Positions 1-6,119 are shown, numbered from the stretch's first letter. The stretch: DNA of 21,211 nucleotides from Acidobacteriota bacterium (GCA_023436495.1 JAEZIT010000021.1:1-21211), one strand, 5' to 3'. The notes: generated by a model not told the origin, from the letters alone. Program-made: numbers and translations.

Positions 1-270
1 AACAAGATCTCGGCACGCGATTTCGATTATTGGATCCAGGAGCGGAATCTTTTCAGCCTTTCGAACCTCGATCCCAGATACACGGCGCTGCTTTCGACGC
101 AGGATCCGGGCGAAGAACCGGTTACCGGCGGGCTTGTTTACGCGAAGATCGGAAAGGGGCATTACGTTTACAATTCGTATTCGTTCTTCCGACAGCTGCC
201 GACCGGAAATCCGGGAGCATACAGGCTGTTCGCGAATTTGCTGAGCCTTCCGAAATCACCGGCTAAATAG
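1..270 (+). CDS. C-terminal end of a probable PIG-L family deacetylase (partial)
   Basis: Frame 1 is open from the window edge to a TAG at 268-270, giving 89 residues without a start. The fragment ends with a segment of the form GGLVYAKIGKGHYVYNSYSF followed by FRQLPTGNPGAYRLFANLL. From family knowledge, this 'GKG-Y-Y...FFR-LP-G-PGAYRLFANL' ending is typical of long secreted PIG-L/LmbE-like deacetylases that carry a C-terminal glutamine-amidotransferase-like domain and are common in Acidobacteriota and Bacteroidota. The catalytic metal-binding part lies outside the window, so the enzyme activity itself is not seen. A GC-rich terminator hairpin follows ten bases after the stop, so this is the last gene of its transcript. 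Another protein sharing the same C-terminal domain is possible. Confidence 0.6.
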   Translation, partial: NKISARDFDYWIQERNLFSLSNLDPRYTALLSTQDPGEEPVTGGLVYAKIGKGHYVYNSYSFFRQLPTGNPGAYRLFANLLSLPKSPAK

Positions 271-279
271 CCCTAACCA

Positions 280-323
280 CGGCAGGGCGGGCGAATTATT
301 CCCGCTCTGCCGAAAATCTTTTT
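280..323 (+). terminator. Rho-independent terminator after the PIG-L-like gene
   Basis: Arms CGGCAGGGCGGG (280-291) and CCCGCTCTGCCG (301-312) form a 12-bp stem with one G-U wobble around a 9-nt loop. A T-rich tract (TCTTTTT, 317-323) follows after four A. It separates the upstream partial gene from argH. Confidence 0.75.
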
Positions 324-330
324 AAACGAA

Positions 331-1815
331 ATGATGTCATCACCGGAACAGGAAAAATTCCCGGCGCAGAGCTATAAGGACAACGTGCTCGCCGATTGTT
401 TCAAGGACGCGAAGGAGTATTTTCTCGACGCGTATCATCAGGTGGACCTTGCTCACGCGGTCATGCTCGGGGAGCAGGGAATAATCACGCCGGAAGAGCT
501 GTCGGAGCTGCTGGTATCGCTGAAGGCCCTGGATTTTGAAGCCATCCGGCGGCGGGAATACGACGGCACGTTCGAAGACCTGTTCTATCTGCTGCAGCAG
601 GAAATATCGAAGGGCTGCGACCCGGACACGGCCGGAAAACTGCACACGGCGCGGAGCCGGAACGACATCGACGTGACGATATACCGCCTGCATCTGCGGC
701 AGGATTGCCTGCGGCTGCTGCGGTCGGCGATGGAACTGCGGCAGGTGTTCCTGGACCTCGCGGCACAGCACCACGAAACACTGATCCCGGCGTACACGCA
801 TACACAGCCGGCACAGCCGTCGACGATGGCGCACTTTCTGCTTGCAATGGCGGAGAATGTGGGCCGAGACGTGCGGAGGCTGCAGCGTGCTTACGACAAT
901 ATGAATTACTGCCCGCTCGGGGCGGGTGCGATCACGACGACGGGATTTCCGATAAACCGGCACCGCGTGGCGGAATTGCTCGGATTCAAGGCTCCGACCG
1001 TCAATTCATACGCGTCGATCGCTTCGGTCGATTATTTTACGGAGACGCTGGGCGCGGCGACGGCGCTGCTGATAAACATCGGCAAATTCGCGCAGGAATT
1101 CCTGCTGATGGCGATGATGGAATTCAACGCGATCCGCCTGCCGGACGGTTACGTTCAGGGTTCGTCCATAATGCCGCAGAAACGCAACCCGGTCGCGCTC
1201 GAACACATTAGGGCGATCGGCAGCAAGGCCTTGGGGCAGTGCCTAGGAGTAATGACATCGGTGCACAATACGCCGTTTGGCGACATCAACGACGTCGAGG
1301 ACGACCTTCAGCCGCTGATCTACAGCGGAATGCGCGATGCTGACCGCGCGGTCGCATTGTTCGCGAGCACGCTGCGGTCCGCGACATTCAATTTCGACGT
1401 GCTGCGGAAACGCGCGGGCGAGAATTTTATAGCCGTTACTGAGCTTGCCGATACGATCGTGCGGAAAGAAGGGCTGTCGTTCCGCGTGTCGCACAGCATC
1501 GTCGGGAAATGCGTTCGGGCCGCGATCGCGGGCGGCGGCGAGATCACACACGAAATGCTGCAGAATGCGGCAAAGGAAACGATCGGCAGGGAATTGGAAA
1601 TGACCGCCGACGACCTCGCGGCCGCGGTCTCGCCGGAGAATTTCGTCAATGTCCGCACAATTTACGGCGGCACCGCACCGGAAGAGACGCGGCGTGCGCT
1701 GTCAGTCGAAAGGGAGGCGGAAAGCATTGACAGTCAATGGTTTGATGACGCGACCGCGAAGCTGAAGGCGGCGGAAGAGCTGCTCGAATCGACCGTCGCG
1801 GAAAAGATCCAATAA
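331..1815 (+). CDS. argH: Argininosuccinate lyase
   Basis: This 494-aa protein of the fumarase/aspartase superfamily should split argininosuccinate into arginine and fumarate, the last step of arginine synthesis in the cytoplasm. The superfamily signature GSSIMPQKRNP is at residues 277-287 and carries the catalytic serine loop. Upstream are HTARSRNDID, matching the conserved 'HTGRSRND' block, and the block THTQPAQPSTMAHFL. The protein is slightly longer than the usual 455-470 aa. The start is the first of two adjacent ATG codons (331 or 334); no clear Shine-Dalgarno sequence precedes either. No other arginine gene is nearby. The gene lies between a terminator and the promoter of the aromatic operon, so it is probably transcribed alone. 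The Gly-to-Ala change in the HTGRSRND block is a minor oddity. A paralogous lyase with another substrate is possible but less likely. Confidence 0.88.
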   Translation: MMSSPEQEKFPAQSYKDNVLADCFKDAKEYFLDAYHQVDLAHAVMLGEQGIITPEELSELLVSLKALDFEAIRRREYDGTFEDLFYLLQQEISKGCDPDTAGKLHTARSRNDIDVTIYRLHLRQDCLRLLRSAMELRQVFLDLAAQHHETLIPAYTHTQPAQPSTMAHFLLAMAENVGRDVRRLQRAYDNMNYCPLGAGAITTTGFPINRHRVAELLGFKAPTVNSYASIASVDYFTETLGAATALLINIGKFAQEFLLMAMMEFNAIRLPDGYVQGSSIMPQKRNPVALEHIRAIGSKALGQCLGVMTSVHNTPFGDINDVEDDLQPLIYSGMRDADRAVALFASTLRSATFNFDVLRKRAGENFIAVTELADTIVRKEGLSFRVSHSIVGKCVRAAIAGGGEITHEMLQNAAKETIGRELEMTADDLAAAVSPENFVNVRTIYGGTAPEETRRALSVEREAESIDSQWFDDATAKLKAAEELLESTVAEKIQ

Positions 1816-1822
1816 AAACCGC

Positions 1823-1851
1823 TTGACAGCGGCAGAAAAGAAACTTATCTT
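1823..1851 (+). promoter_or_regulatory. Sigma70-type promoter of the aromatic amino acid operon
   Basis: A perfect -35 box TTGACA (1823-1828) is separated by 17 bp from TATCTT (1846-1851), which matches 4 of 6 positions of the -10 consensus. The expected transcription start is near 1858. That leaves about 24 nt before the leader peptide ATG, similar to classical attenuator leaders. The promoter begins 8 bp after the argH stop. Confidence 0.8.
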
Positions 1852-1881
1852 ATCACCAGCGAGATAACTTTCGATTATCCA

Positions 1882-1962
1882 ATGCAGGCCATCAATTTTA
1901 ACAACTTTAGCTTTTTCTACTTTTACTTTACGGTGAAACGGCTGAAGTTTGGTTTGCGATAG
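1882..1962 (+). CDS. Phe/Tyr-rich leader peptide of a transcription attenuator
   Basis: This is a 26-codon reading frame (ATG 1882, TAG 1960-1962). Seven residues are Phe and two are Tyr. Six of these nine are consecutive, FFYFYF, encoded at 1912-1929 and preceded by N-F-N-N-F-S. Such a run is what is known of leader peptides that sense charged tRNA levels, for example pheL of enterobacteria. It lies between a strong promoter and a terminator hairpin upstream of three aromatic amino acid genes, so its likely job is to stall a ribosome when Phe-tRNA or Tyr-tRNA is scarce. The codons directly after the run fall within the antiterminator segment (1931-1943). No good Shine-Dalgarno sequence is visible before the ATG, which is the main weakness. 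The peptide itself probably has no function after synthesis. Confidence 0.8.
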   Translation: MQAINFNNFSFFYFYFTVKRLKFGLR

Positions 1963-2025
1963 AAGCAAAGATATAAACCGAGCAAAAGCCGTTTGACCGA
2001 AAGGTTGGGCGGCTTTTTCGATTTT
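1931..2025 (+). promoter_or_regulatory. Attenuator: antiterminator segment and competing terminator
   Basis: Two mutually exclusive RNA folds can be read. Terminator: 1984-1998 pairs with 2003-2017 as a continuous 15-bp stem (AAAAGCCGTTTGACC against GGTTGGGCGGCTTTT, with four G-U wobbles) closed by a GAAA tetraloop and followed by T-rich sequence to 2025. Antiterminator: CGGTGAAACGGCT (1931-1943) pairs with AGCCGTTTGACCG (1987-1999) at 12 of 13 positions, all Watson-Crick, with one G/G mismatch. It uses up nearly the whole 5' arm of the terminator. The antiterminator segment starts two bases after the last Phe codon of the leader run. A small hairpin, TTTGC (1953-1957) with GCAAA (1965-1969), encloses the leader stop codon and could act as a pause site. 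The ribosome binding site of the next gene (GGAG 2026-2029) begins immediately after the T-rich tract. Confidence 0.82.
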
Positions 2026-2036
2026 GGAGCGAGAAC

Positions 2037-2330
2037 ATGAACCTGAGCGAATGCAGAACACAGATAGACGACATAGATCGACGAATAGTCGAACTGTTGG
2101 AGATGCGCGCGGCGATCTCGGCGGAGGTGGGCGACATAAAGGCGCGTGCCGGGTTGCCGGTCGTCGATTGGGAGCGCGAATCGGAGGTGCTGCGAAGCGT
2201 GACGGCGGCCTGCAGCGGCATAATGGAACCCGAGGCCGTCGGCCGTATATACCGCCGGATCCTGCGTGAATCGCGGCAGATACAGTTCGACGTGGCGAAT
2301 TCGGCAGAAAGAAACGCGGGAGTTCGATGA
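2037..2330 (+). CDS. Chorismate mutase, AroQ type (monofunctional)
   Basis: This 97-aa all-helical protein converts chorismate to prephenate, the branch point toward Phe and Tyr. Residues that align with the E. coli AroQ active site are visible: R7, R24, K35, D44, R47, E48 and Q83, at nearly the spacing of the E. coli enzyme (R11, R28, K39, D48, R51, E52, Q88). A GGAG ribosome binding site lies 7 nt before the ATG. It is the first structural gene after the attenuator and overlaps the prephenate dehydratase gene by 4 nt (ATGA), which points to translational coupling. In enterobacteria this domain is fused to prephenate dehydratase; here the two are separate proteins in the same order. The protein might also associate with the DAHP synthase encoded two genes downstream, as happens in some other bacteria, but nothing in the sequence shows this. 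Confidence 0.9.
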   Translation: MNLSECRTQIDDIDRRIVELLEMRAAISAEVGDIKARAGLPVVDWERESEVLRSVTAACSGIMEPEAVGRIYRRILRESRQIQFDVANSAERNAGVR

Positions 2331-2878
2331 TGGCGATCGTGGCGATACAAGGGATCGCGGGTTCGTACAGCGAGGAAGCGGCGCGGCGGTTGTTGGGTGA
2401 CGAATGTGAGATCCGCTCGGCGGAATCGTTTGCCGAAGCCGTCCGGCTTTTGAAAAGCGGAAAGGCGGACCATGCGGTGCTGCCGGTAGAAAACCGCATC
2501 ATCGGGCGGATCGACGCGGGGGCCGATATGATAGAGGACAACGGGATCGAGATACAGGGCGAAACGGTCGTCGAGGTCGATCACGTTCTGGCGGGCCGCA
2601 AAGATGCGGAATTTGAAAGTATCAGGTCGGTGATGTCGCACCCGGCCGCCTTGGGGCAATGCTCGGTGTTTTTTAAAGACTACCCGCACCTACGCGGCGT
2701 CGAGTGCGCGGACACGGCGAGCGGCGTTCGCAATGCCGCGGCAGGAGGCGATGCGACGGCAGCGGCGATAGGCAGCAGGCGTGCCGCGGAAATTTACGGG
2801 GCAAAGATATTAAGAGAATCGATAGCAGACCGGCCGGACAACTGGACCAGGTTTTATCTGATAAGGGACAGGAAATAA
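2327..2878 (+). CDS. pheA: Prephenate dehydratase, catalytic domain only
   Basis: The enzyme makes phenylpyruvate from prephenate, the committed step to Phe. The 183 residues hold a complete catalytic domain: GIAGSYSEEAA near the N-terminus (9-19), PVEN (53-56), SHPAALGQC (104-112), DTASGV (129-134), AAIGSRRAAEIYG (146-158) and NWTRF (172-176), which carries the conserved Thr-Arg-Phe of the active site. The protein stops seven residues after TRF. The usual C-terminal ACT domain with its ESRP Phe-binding motif is absent; family members are normally about 270-285 aa. There is no remnant of it downstream, because the next gene starts 4 nt after the stop. Feedback inhibition by Phe is therefore unlikely through the usual route. 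The start may be ATG 2327 (4-nt overlap) or ATG 2330. Confidence 0.9.
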   Translation: MMAIVAIQGIAGSYSEEAARRLLGDECEIRSAESFAEAVRLLKSGKADHAVLPVENRIIGRIDAGADMIEDNGIEIQGETVVEVDHVLAGRKDAEFESIRSVMSHPAALGQCSVFFKDYPHLRGVECADTASGVRNAAAGGDATAAAIGSRRAAEIYGAKILRESIADRPDNWTRFYLIRDRK

Positions 2879-2882
2879 ACAA

Positions 2883-3758
2883 ATGTTAGACAGCGGAAGA
2901 ACACGAAACAGGAACGGGAATAGCACGCCGGAACGGCAATTAACGGCGAAACGGCAGGGGCAGCAGACGGTCGTCATGGTCGGCGACGTGCCGATCGGCG
3001 GAGGCGGAGCGGTGGTAATGGCCGGGCCCTGTTCGGTCGAATCGAGGGAACAGGTCATATGGACGGCGATCGCGTTAAAGGACCGCGGGGCGTCGATACT
3101 GCGCGGAGGCGCGTATAAACCGCGGACCTCGCCTTACGATTTTCAGGGCTTGGGCATCGAAGGGCTGCGGCTGCTTCGGGAAGCGGGCGATGAGGCGGGA
3201 ATGCCGGTCGTGACCGAGGTGATGAGCGAGGACGACATCGCGGTCGTATGCGACCACGCCGATATGCTGCAGGTCGGAGCAAGGAACATGCAGAATTTCG
3301 CCCTGCTGCGAAAGCTGGCGAAAACGGGCAGGCCGGTGCTGCTGAAACGCGGGCCTTCGGCAACGGTGAAGGAGTGGCTGTCTGCGGCAGAATACCTGCT
3401 GCACGGCGGGAACGAGAACGTCGTGCTGTGCGAACGCGGGATAAAGACGTTCGACAATTCTCTGCGAAACACGATGGACCTCGCGGCCGTCGCTCTGGTC
3501 AAGGAAATGACGCATTTGCCGGTCGTTGTCGATCCGTCGCACGCGACCGGAAAGCGGAGCATCGTTCCGGCGTGTGCCCGTGCGGCGATCGCGATCGGCG
3601 CAGACGGCGTCATCGTCGAGGTCCATCCCGAACCTGAAAAAGCTTGGTCCGACGGCGACCAATCGCTGACATTCGGCGGGTTTGCGGCGATGATGGAAGG
3701 CCTGGCGGCTCCGATGCGCCGGCTGGTCGCGGAAAGCGCGTTTGTTTCTGCGGGTTAG
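2883..3758 (+). CDS. aroF: 3-deoxy-7-phosphoheptulonate (DAHP) synthase, type I-beta
   Basis: This 291-aa TIM-barrel enzyme condenses phosphoenolpyruvate and erythrose 4-phosphate, the first step of the shikimate pathway. Motifs seen: AGPCSVES (47-54, with the metal-ligand Cys50), RGGAYKPRTSPY (74-85), QVGARNMQNF, LLKRG, LCERGI, VDPSHATGKR and EVHPEPEKAWSDGDQSL. These match the I-beta group (Thermotoga and Bacillus type). The usual N-terminal regulatory part is missing: only about 30 low-complexity, basic and polar residues precede the core strand VVMVGDVPIG, whereas the Thermotoga enzyme has a ferredoxin-like domain of about 70 residues and the Bacillus one a fused chorismate mutase. It sits 4 nt after pheA, with a GGACAGGA ribosome binding site inside the end of that gene. 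It is the last clear gene of the attenuator-controlled operon. Confidence 0.92.
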   Translation: MLDSGRTRNRNGNSTPERQLTAKRQGQQTVVMVGDVPIGGGGAVVMAGPCSVESREQVIWTAIALKDRGASILRGGAYKPRTSPYDFQGLGIEGLRLLREAGDEAGMPVVTEVMSEDDIAVVCDHADMLQVGARNMQNFALLRKLAKTGRPVLLKRGPSATVKEWLSAAEYLLHGGNENVVLCERGIKTFDNSLRNTMDLAAVALVKEMTHLPVVVDPSHATGKRSIVPACARAAIAIGADGVIVEVHPEPEKAWSDGDQSLTFGGFAAMMEGLAAPMRRLVAESAFVSAG

Positions 3759-3805
3759 AAAACGAATTCGTGATTTTTGTCCGGAATTATAGTTAAATAA
3801 ACCGG

Positions 3806-4633
3806 ATGGAGATCGAACCCACAGAGCGGCCGCGTGCCGATTGGCGGAACCGGCTGTACGAACTGATCTTTGAAGCGGAAACGCCGGGAGGCCGTGCGTT
3901 CGACCTGGCGTTGATATGGGTGATCATATTCAGCGTCGTGGCCGTTGTTTTGGAAAGCGTGACGACGGTGCGGCGCGATTATGGAGCGCTGCTGGACGCG
4001 GCGGAATGGGTGGTTACGGTCCTGTTTACGGCGGAATATATAATGCGCCTGCTGGCTGTCAGGCATCCGCTGCGATACGCGTTCAGCTTTTACGGGATCA
4101 TCGATGTTTTGTCGATAATGCCTTCGTACATAAGCCTCTTTATTCCGGGGACGCAGTACCTGATGGCGGTGCGCATTCTGCGGCTGCTGCGGATATTCAG
4201 GATATTGAAGCTGACGGAATATGTTTCGGCGGCGGCCGTGATCATGGCCGCACTGAAAGCAAGCCGGAAGAAGATCATTGTATTCGTGATCACGATAGTG
4301 CTGCTGGTGACGGTGATCGGCACGACGATGTACGTGATCGAGGGTGAAGAGAACGGTTTTACCGACATTCCGACGAGTATGTATTGGGCGATCGTTACTC
4401 TGACGACCGTCGGGTACGGTGACCTGTCGCCGAAGACGGGATTAGGGAAATTTCTGGCGTCGCTGGTGATGATAATGGGTTACGGGATCATCGCCGTGCC
4501 GACGGGAATCGTGACGGCCGAACTGACTCGCGGCGTGATGTCGCAATCGACGCACGTTTGCCCGGAATGTCATGCGGAAGGCCATGATATCGACGCGACG
4601 TTCTGCAAATTCTGCGGAACGAAGCTGAATTAG
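3806..4633 (+). CDS. Voltage-gated-type potassium channel with C-terminal zinc ribbon
   Basis: This 275-aa integral membrane protein has six transmembrane segments. The S4 helix carries a positive residue at every third position (R123, R126, R129, R132, K135), the classical voltage-sensor pattern. The K+ selectivity filter TVGYGD is at 201-206 in the pore loop, followed by S6 (about 215-240). The last 24 residues form a CPEC...CKFC pair (C252, C255, C267, C270), a likely zinc ribbon on the cytoplasmic side. In comparable bacterial channels this place is often taken by an RCK or cyclic-nucleotide domain, or by nothing. It follows DAHP synthase by 47 bp without a convincing terminator, so read-through from the aromatic operon is possible. 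It converges on the biotin carrier gene with only 9 bp between the two stops. Substrate and gating are inferred from motifs. Confidence 0.88.
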   Translation: MEIEPTERPRADWRNRLYELIFEAETPGGRAFDLALIWVIIFSVVAVVLESVTTVRRDYGALLDAAEWVVTVLFTAEYIMRLLAVRHPLRYAFSFYGIIDVLSIMPSYISLFIPGTQYLMAVRILRLLRIFRILKLTEYVSAAAVIMAALKASRKKIIVFVITIVLLVTVIGTTMYVIEGEENGFTDIPTSMYWAIVTLTTVGYGDLSPKTGLGKFLASLVMIMGYGIIAVPTGIVTAELTRGVMSQSTHVCPECHAEGHDIDATFCKFCGTKLN

Positions 4634-4642
4634 GTATAGATT

Positions 4643-5149
4643 TTATTCGATCACTGCAAGTACGTCGCCGGCGTTTACGGTCGAGCCTTCAGTGCCGCGG
4701 ACCTCTTTGACGACGCCGTCCTTTGGGCTTTTCAGCTCGTTCTGCATTTTCATTGCTTCTACAACAATTATGCCGTCGCCTTTCTGGACCTCGGTGCCGG
4801 CCGGGACGAGGATGCGGACGATCTTGCCGGGCATCGCGGTTTTGATCTCCGCCATGCCGTGATCGTGCGAATGAGCAGAACCGCCGCCGCGCAGGCGTTT
4901 CGGGTCGATCAGCGTGACGTCGAATTCGTTTCCGCCGATGCGGGCGTGCGTCGGTTCGCCGGCGACGGCAGGCGGCGTGACGTAGACCTCGAACACGCGG
5001 CCTTCGTGCTTAAGCAGGAAAACGTTCGATTCAGGTTCGGCGGCTTCGAGTTCGTAAGTGCGGCCGTCAACATTCGCGAAGACCTTTTCACCGTCGCGGC
5101 GGAGGTCGACGACGTGGGTTTGGCCGTTCGTTTCGGCGTGGAGTTTCAT
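4643..5149 (-). CDS. Biotin carboxyl carrier protein subunit of an acyl-CoA carboxylase
   Basis: This 168-aa protein ends in a biotinyl domain with the biotinylation motif EAMKMQN. The target Lys134 is 35 residues from the C-terminus, the canonical distance. The N-terminal half (DLRRDGEKVFANVDGRTYEL and following) resembles the beta-rich BT-type domain found before the carrier domain in acyl-CoA (propionyl- or acetyl-CoA type) carboxylases rather than the Ala/Pro-rich AccB of E. coli. A short His-rich linker (SAHSHDHG) joins the two halves. I chose ATG 5149, which gives the typical N-terminus MKLHAETNG; an ATG at 5185 would add 12 residues that translate a repeat (see 5157-5205). No Shine-Dalgarno sequence precedes either. 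No carboxylase or transferase subunit is in the window, so its partner is unknown. Confidence 0.85.
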   Translation of the reverse strand: MKLHAETNGQTHVVDLRRDGEKVFANVDGRTYELEAAEPESNVFLLKHEGRVFEVYVTPPAVAGEPTHARIGGNEFDVTLIDPKRLRGGGSAHSHDHGMAEIKTAMPGKIVRILVPAGTEVQKGDGIIVVEAMKMQNELKSPKDGVVKEVRGTEGSTVNAGDVLAVIE

Positions 5150-5156
5150 CGTAGAT

Positions 5157-5205
5157 AGTTTCAAGTTTCCGGCCACGAGTTTCAAGTTGCCGGTATTAAG
5201 TTTTA
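5157..5205. repeat. Imperfect 21-bp tandem repeat upstream of the biotin carrier gene
   Basis: Two units, 5157-5177 and 5178-5198, both begin AGTTTCAAGTT and share CCGG at the same offset. A third partial unit (AGTTTTA) starts at 5199. On the minus strand this reads as repeated 'AACTTGAAACT', similar to the start of the gene (ATGAAACTC). The period is a multiple of three, so the upstream in-frame ATG extension would encode a repeated NLKL-type peptide. Confidence 0.6.
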
Positions 5206-5285
5206 GGCGAATTGGCCCTCGGCACGCCGAATTGAGCTAAAGCCAGGGTTAATTCGCATTGGACCGGGCAATCTTTAGTGACACT

Positions 5286-5335
5286 GCGTGTGAGACATTG
5301 TCGAAAGTACGGAAAACTCACACGCTCATGCGAGG
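5286..5335. repeat. Long-spaced inverted repeat between peroxiredoxin and biotin carrier genes
   Basis: GCGTGTGAG (5286-5294) and CTCACACGC (5327-5335) are perfect 9-bp inverted copies 32 bp apart. No T-tract follows on either strand, so this is not a standard terminator. It may be an mRNA stem or a protein-binding site. Confidence 0.5.
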
Positions 5336-5356
5336 CGGTTCCGACTGTTGATAGGA

Positions 5357-5377
5357 GGGCGGACCGGCGGCCCACCC
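5357..5377 (-). repeat. GC-rich hairpin (REP-like) after the peroxiredoxin gene
   Basis: On the minus strand GGGTGGGCC, a GCC loop and GGTCCGCCC form a 9-bp stem with two G-U wobbles, starting 8 bases after the peroxiredoxin stop. There is no T-run after it. It contains the 12-mer GCGGACCGGCGG (5359-5370), which recurs in another gap between genes at 16523-16534. A REP-like element or an mRNA-stabilising hairpin is plausible. Confidence 0.45.
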
Positions 5378-5385
5378 TACATTGT

Positions 5386-6048
5386 TTATGCCGACTGTGA
5401 TTCCTGTTTGCCGGTTTTGTTGGGCTGCGGCGTAATGCGCAGGTATGGTTTTACGGTTTTGAAGCCGGCGGGGAATTTGGACCGTGCCTCTTCGTCCGAG
5501 ATCGACGGAACGATGATGCAATCATCGCCGTCCTTCCAGTTCACGGGCGTTGCTACGCTGTAATCGGCGGTAAGCTGAAGCGAATCGATCACGCGGAGCA
5601 GTTCGTCGAAGTTTCGGCCGGTGCTTGCGGGATAGGTCAGCGTCAGTTTGACCTTTTTGTCCGGCCCGATGACGTAAACAGAGCGTACGGTGAACGTATC
5701 GCTGGCGTTCGGATGGATCATGTCGTAAAGGTCGGACACCTTGCGGTCGGAGTCGGCGATGACCGGGAAATTCAGGGGCGTGCCCTGAGTTTCGGCGATG
5801 TCGTCGGCCCAGCCTTTGTGCGAATCGAGCGGATCGACGCTGAGGCCGATCATCTTTACGTTCCGTTTATCGAATTCGGGTTTAAGCCTTGCGGCCATCC
5901 CGAGCTCGGTCGTGCAAACGGGCGTGTAATCACGCGGGTGCGAAAAGAGCACGCCCCAGCTGTCGCCGAGCCATTCATGAAAGTTTATGGTTCCTTCGGT
6001 AGTTTCCGCGGTAAAATCGGGAGCTGTATCGCCAAGTCTGATTGCCAT
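5386..6048 (-). CDS. 1-Cys peroxiredoxin (Prx6 type)
   Basis: This 220-aa cytoplasmic thiol peroxidase should reduce hydrogen peroxide and organic peroxides. The peroxidatic motif PxxxTxxC is PRDYTPVC (38-45), with Cys45 as the active cysteine inside HPRDYTPVCTTELG, a block characteristic of the Prx6 group. The long C-terminal extension after about residue 165 (VNWKDGDDCIIVPSISDEEA) is also typical of that group. A second Cys lies in this extension (in DGDDCIIVP), as in other members, but no resolving Cys in a 2-Cys arrangement is evident. A strong AAGGAGT ribosome binding site sits 7 nt before the ATG, and a promoter with an extended -10 lies just upstream. It is in the same direction as the zwf-pgl-CBS genes. 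Confidence 0.93.
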   Translation of the reverse strand: MAIRLGDTAPDFTAETTEGTINFHEWLGDSWGVLFSHPRDYTPVCTTELGMAARLKPEFDKRNVKMIGLSVDPLDSHKGWADDIAETQGTPLNFPVIADSDRKVSDLYDMIHPNASDTFTVRSVYVIGPDKKVKLTLTYPASTGRNFDELLRVIDSLQLTADYSVATPVNWKDGDDCIIVPSISDEEARSKFPAGFKTVKPYLRITPQPNKTGKQESQSA

Positions 6049-6085
6049 CTTGATTACTCCTTATTGTGAATTTTGGGGTGTGATG

Positions 6086-6114
6086 ATTATATCAGACCGC
6101 GCCGGAATTGCCAG
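6086..6114 (-). promoter_or_regulatory. Promoter of the peroxiredoxin gene (extended -10)
   Basis: On the minus strand CTGGCA (6114-6109) is followed after 17 bp by a perfect TATAAT (6091-6086), with TG one base upstream of it, giving the extended -10 TGATATAAT. Expected transcription start is near 6079, about 31 nt before the ATG. It lies in the 71-bp gap after the CBS-protein gene, so the peroxiredoxin can be expressed separately. Confidence 0.75.
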
Positions 6115-6119
6115 AAATT

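Noticed and set aside
30..266. Complete 78-aa reading frame at the left edge
   Set aside because: It overlaps the PIG-L-like C-terminal frame, which is open from base 1 and has recognisable protein character; this one is an out-of-frame shadow.
1702..2689. Long minus-strand reading frames of 253 and 279 codons across the attenuator, chorismate mutase and prephenate dehydratase
   Set aside because: They show no family features, are Arg/Ser/Pro-rich as expected for antisense of GC-rich genes, and run over clear genes on the plus strand.
3762..3771. Palindrome ACGAATTCGT followed by TTTTT after DAHP synthase
   Set aside because: The stem cannot form a usable loop without losing most of its pairs, so I do not call it a terminator.
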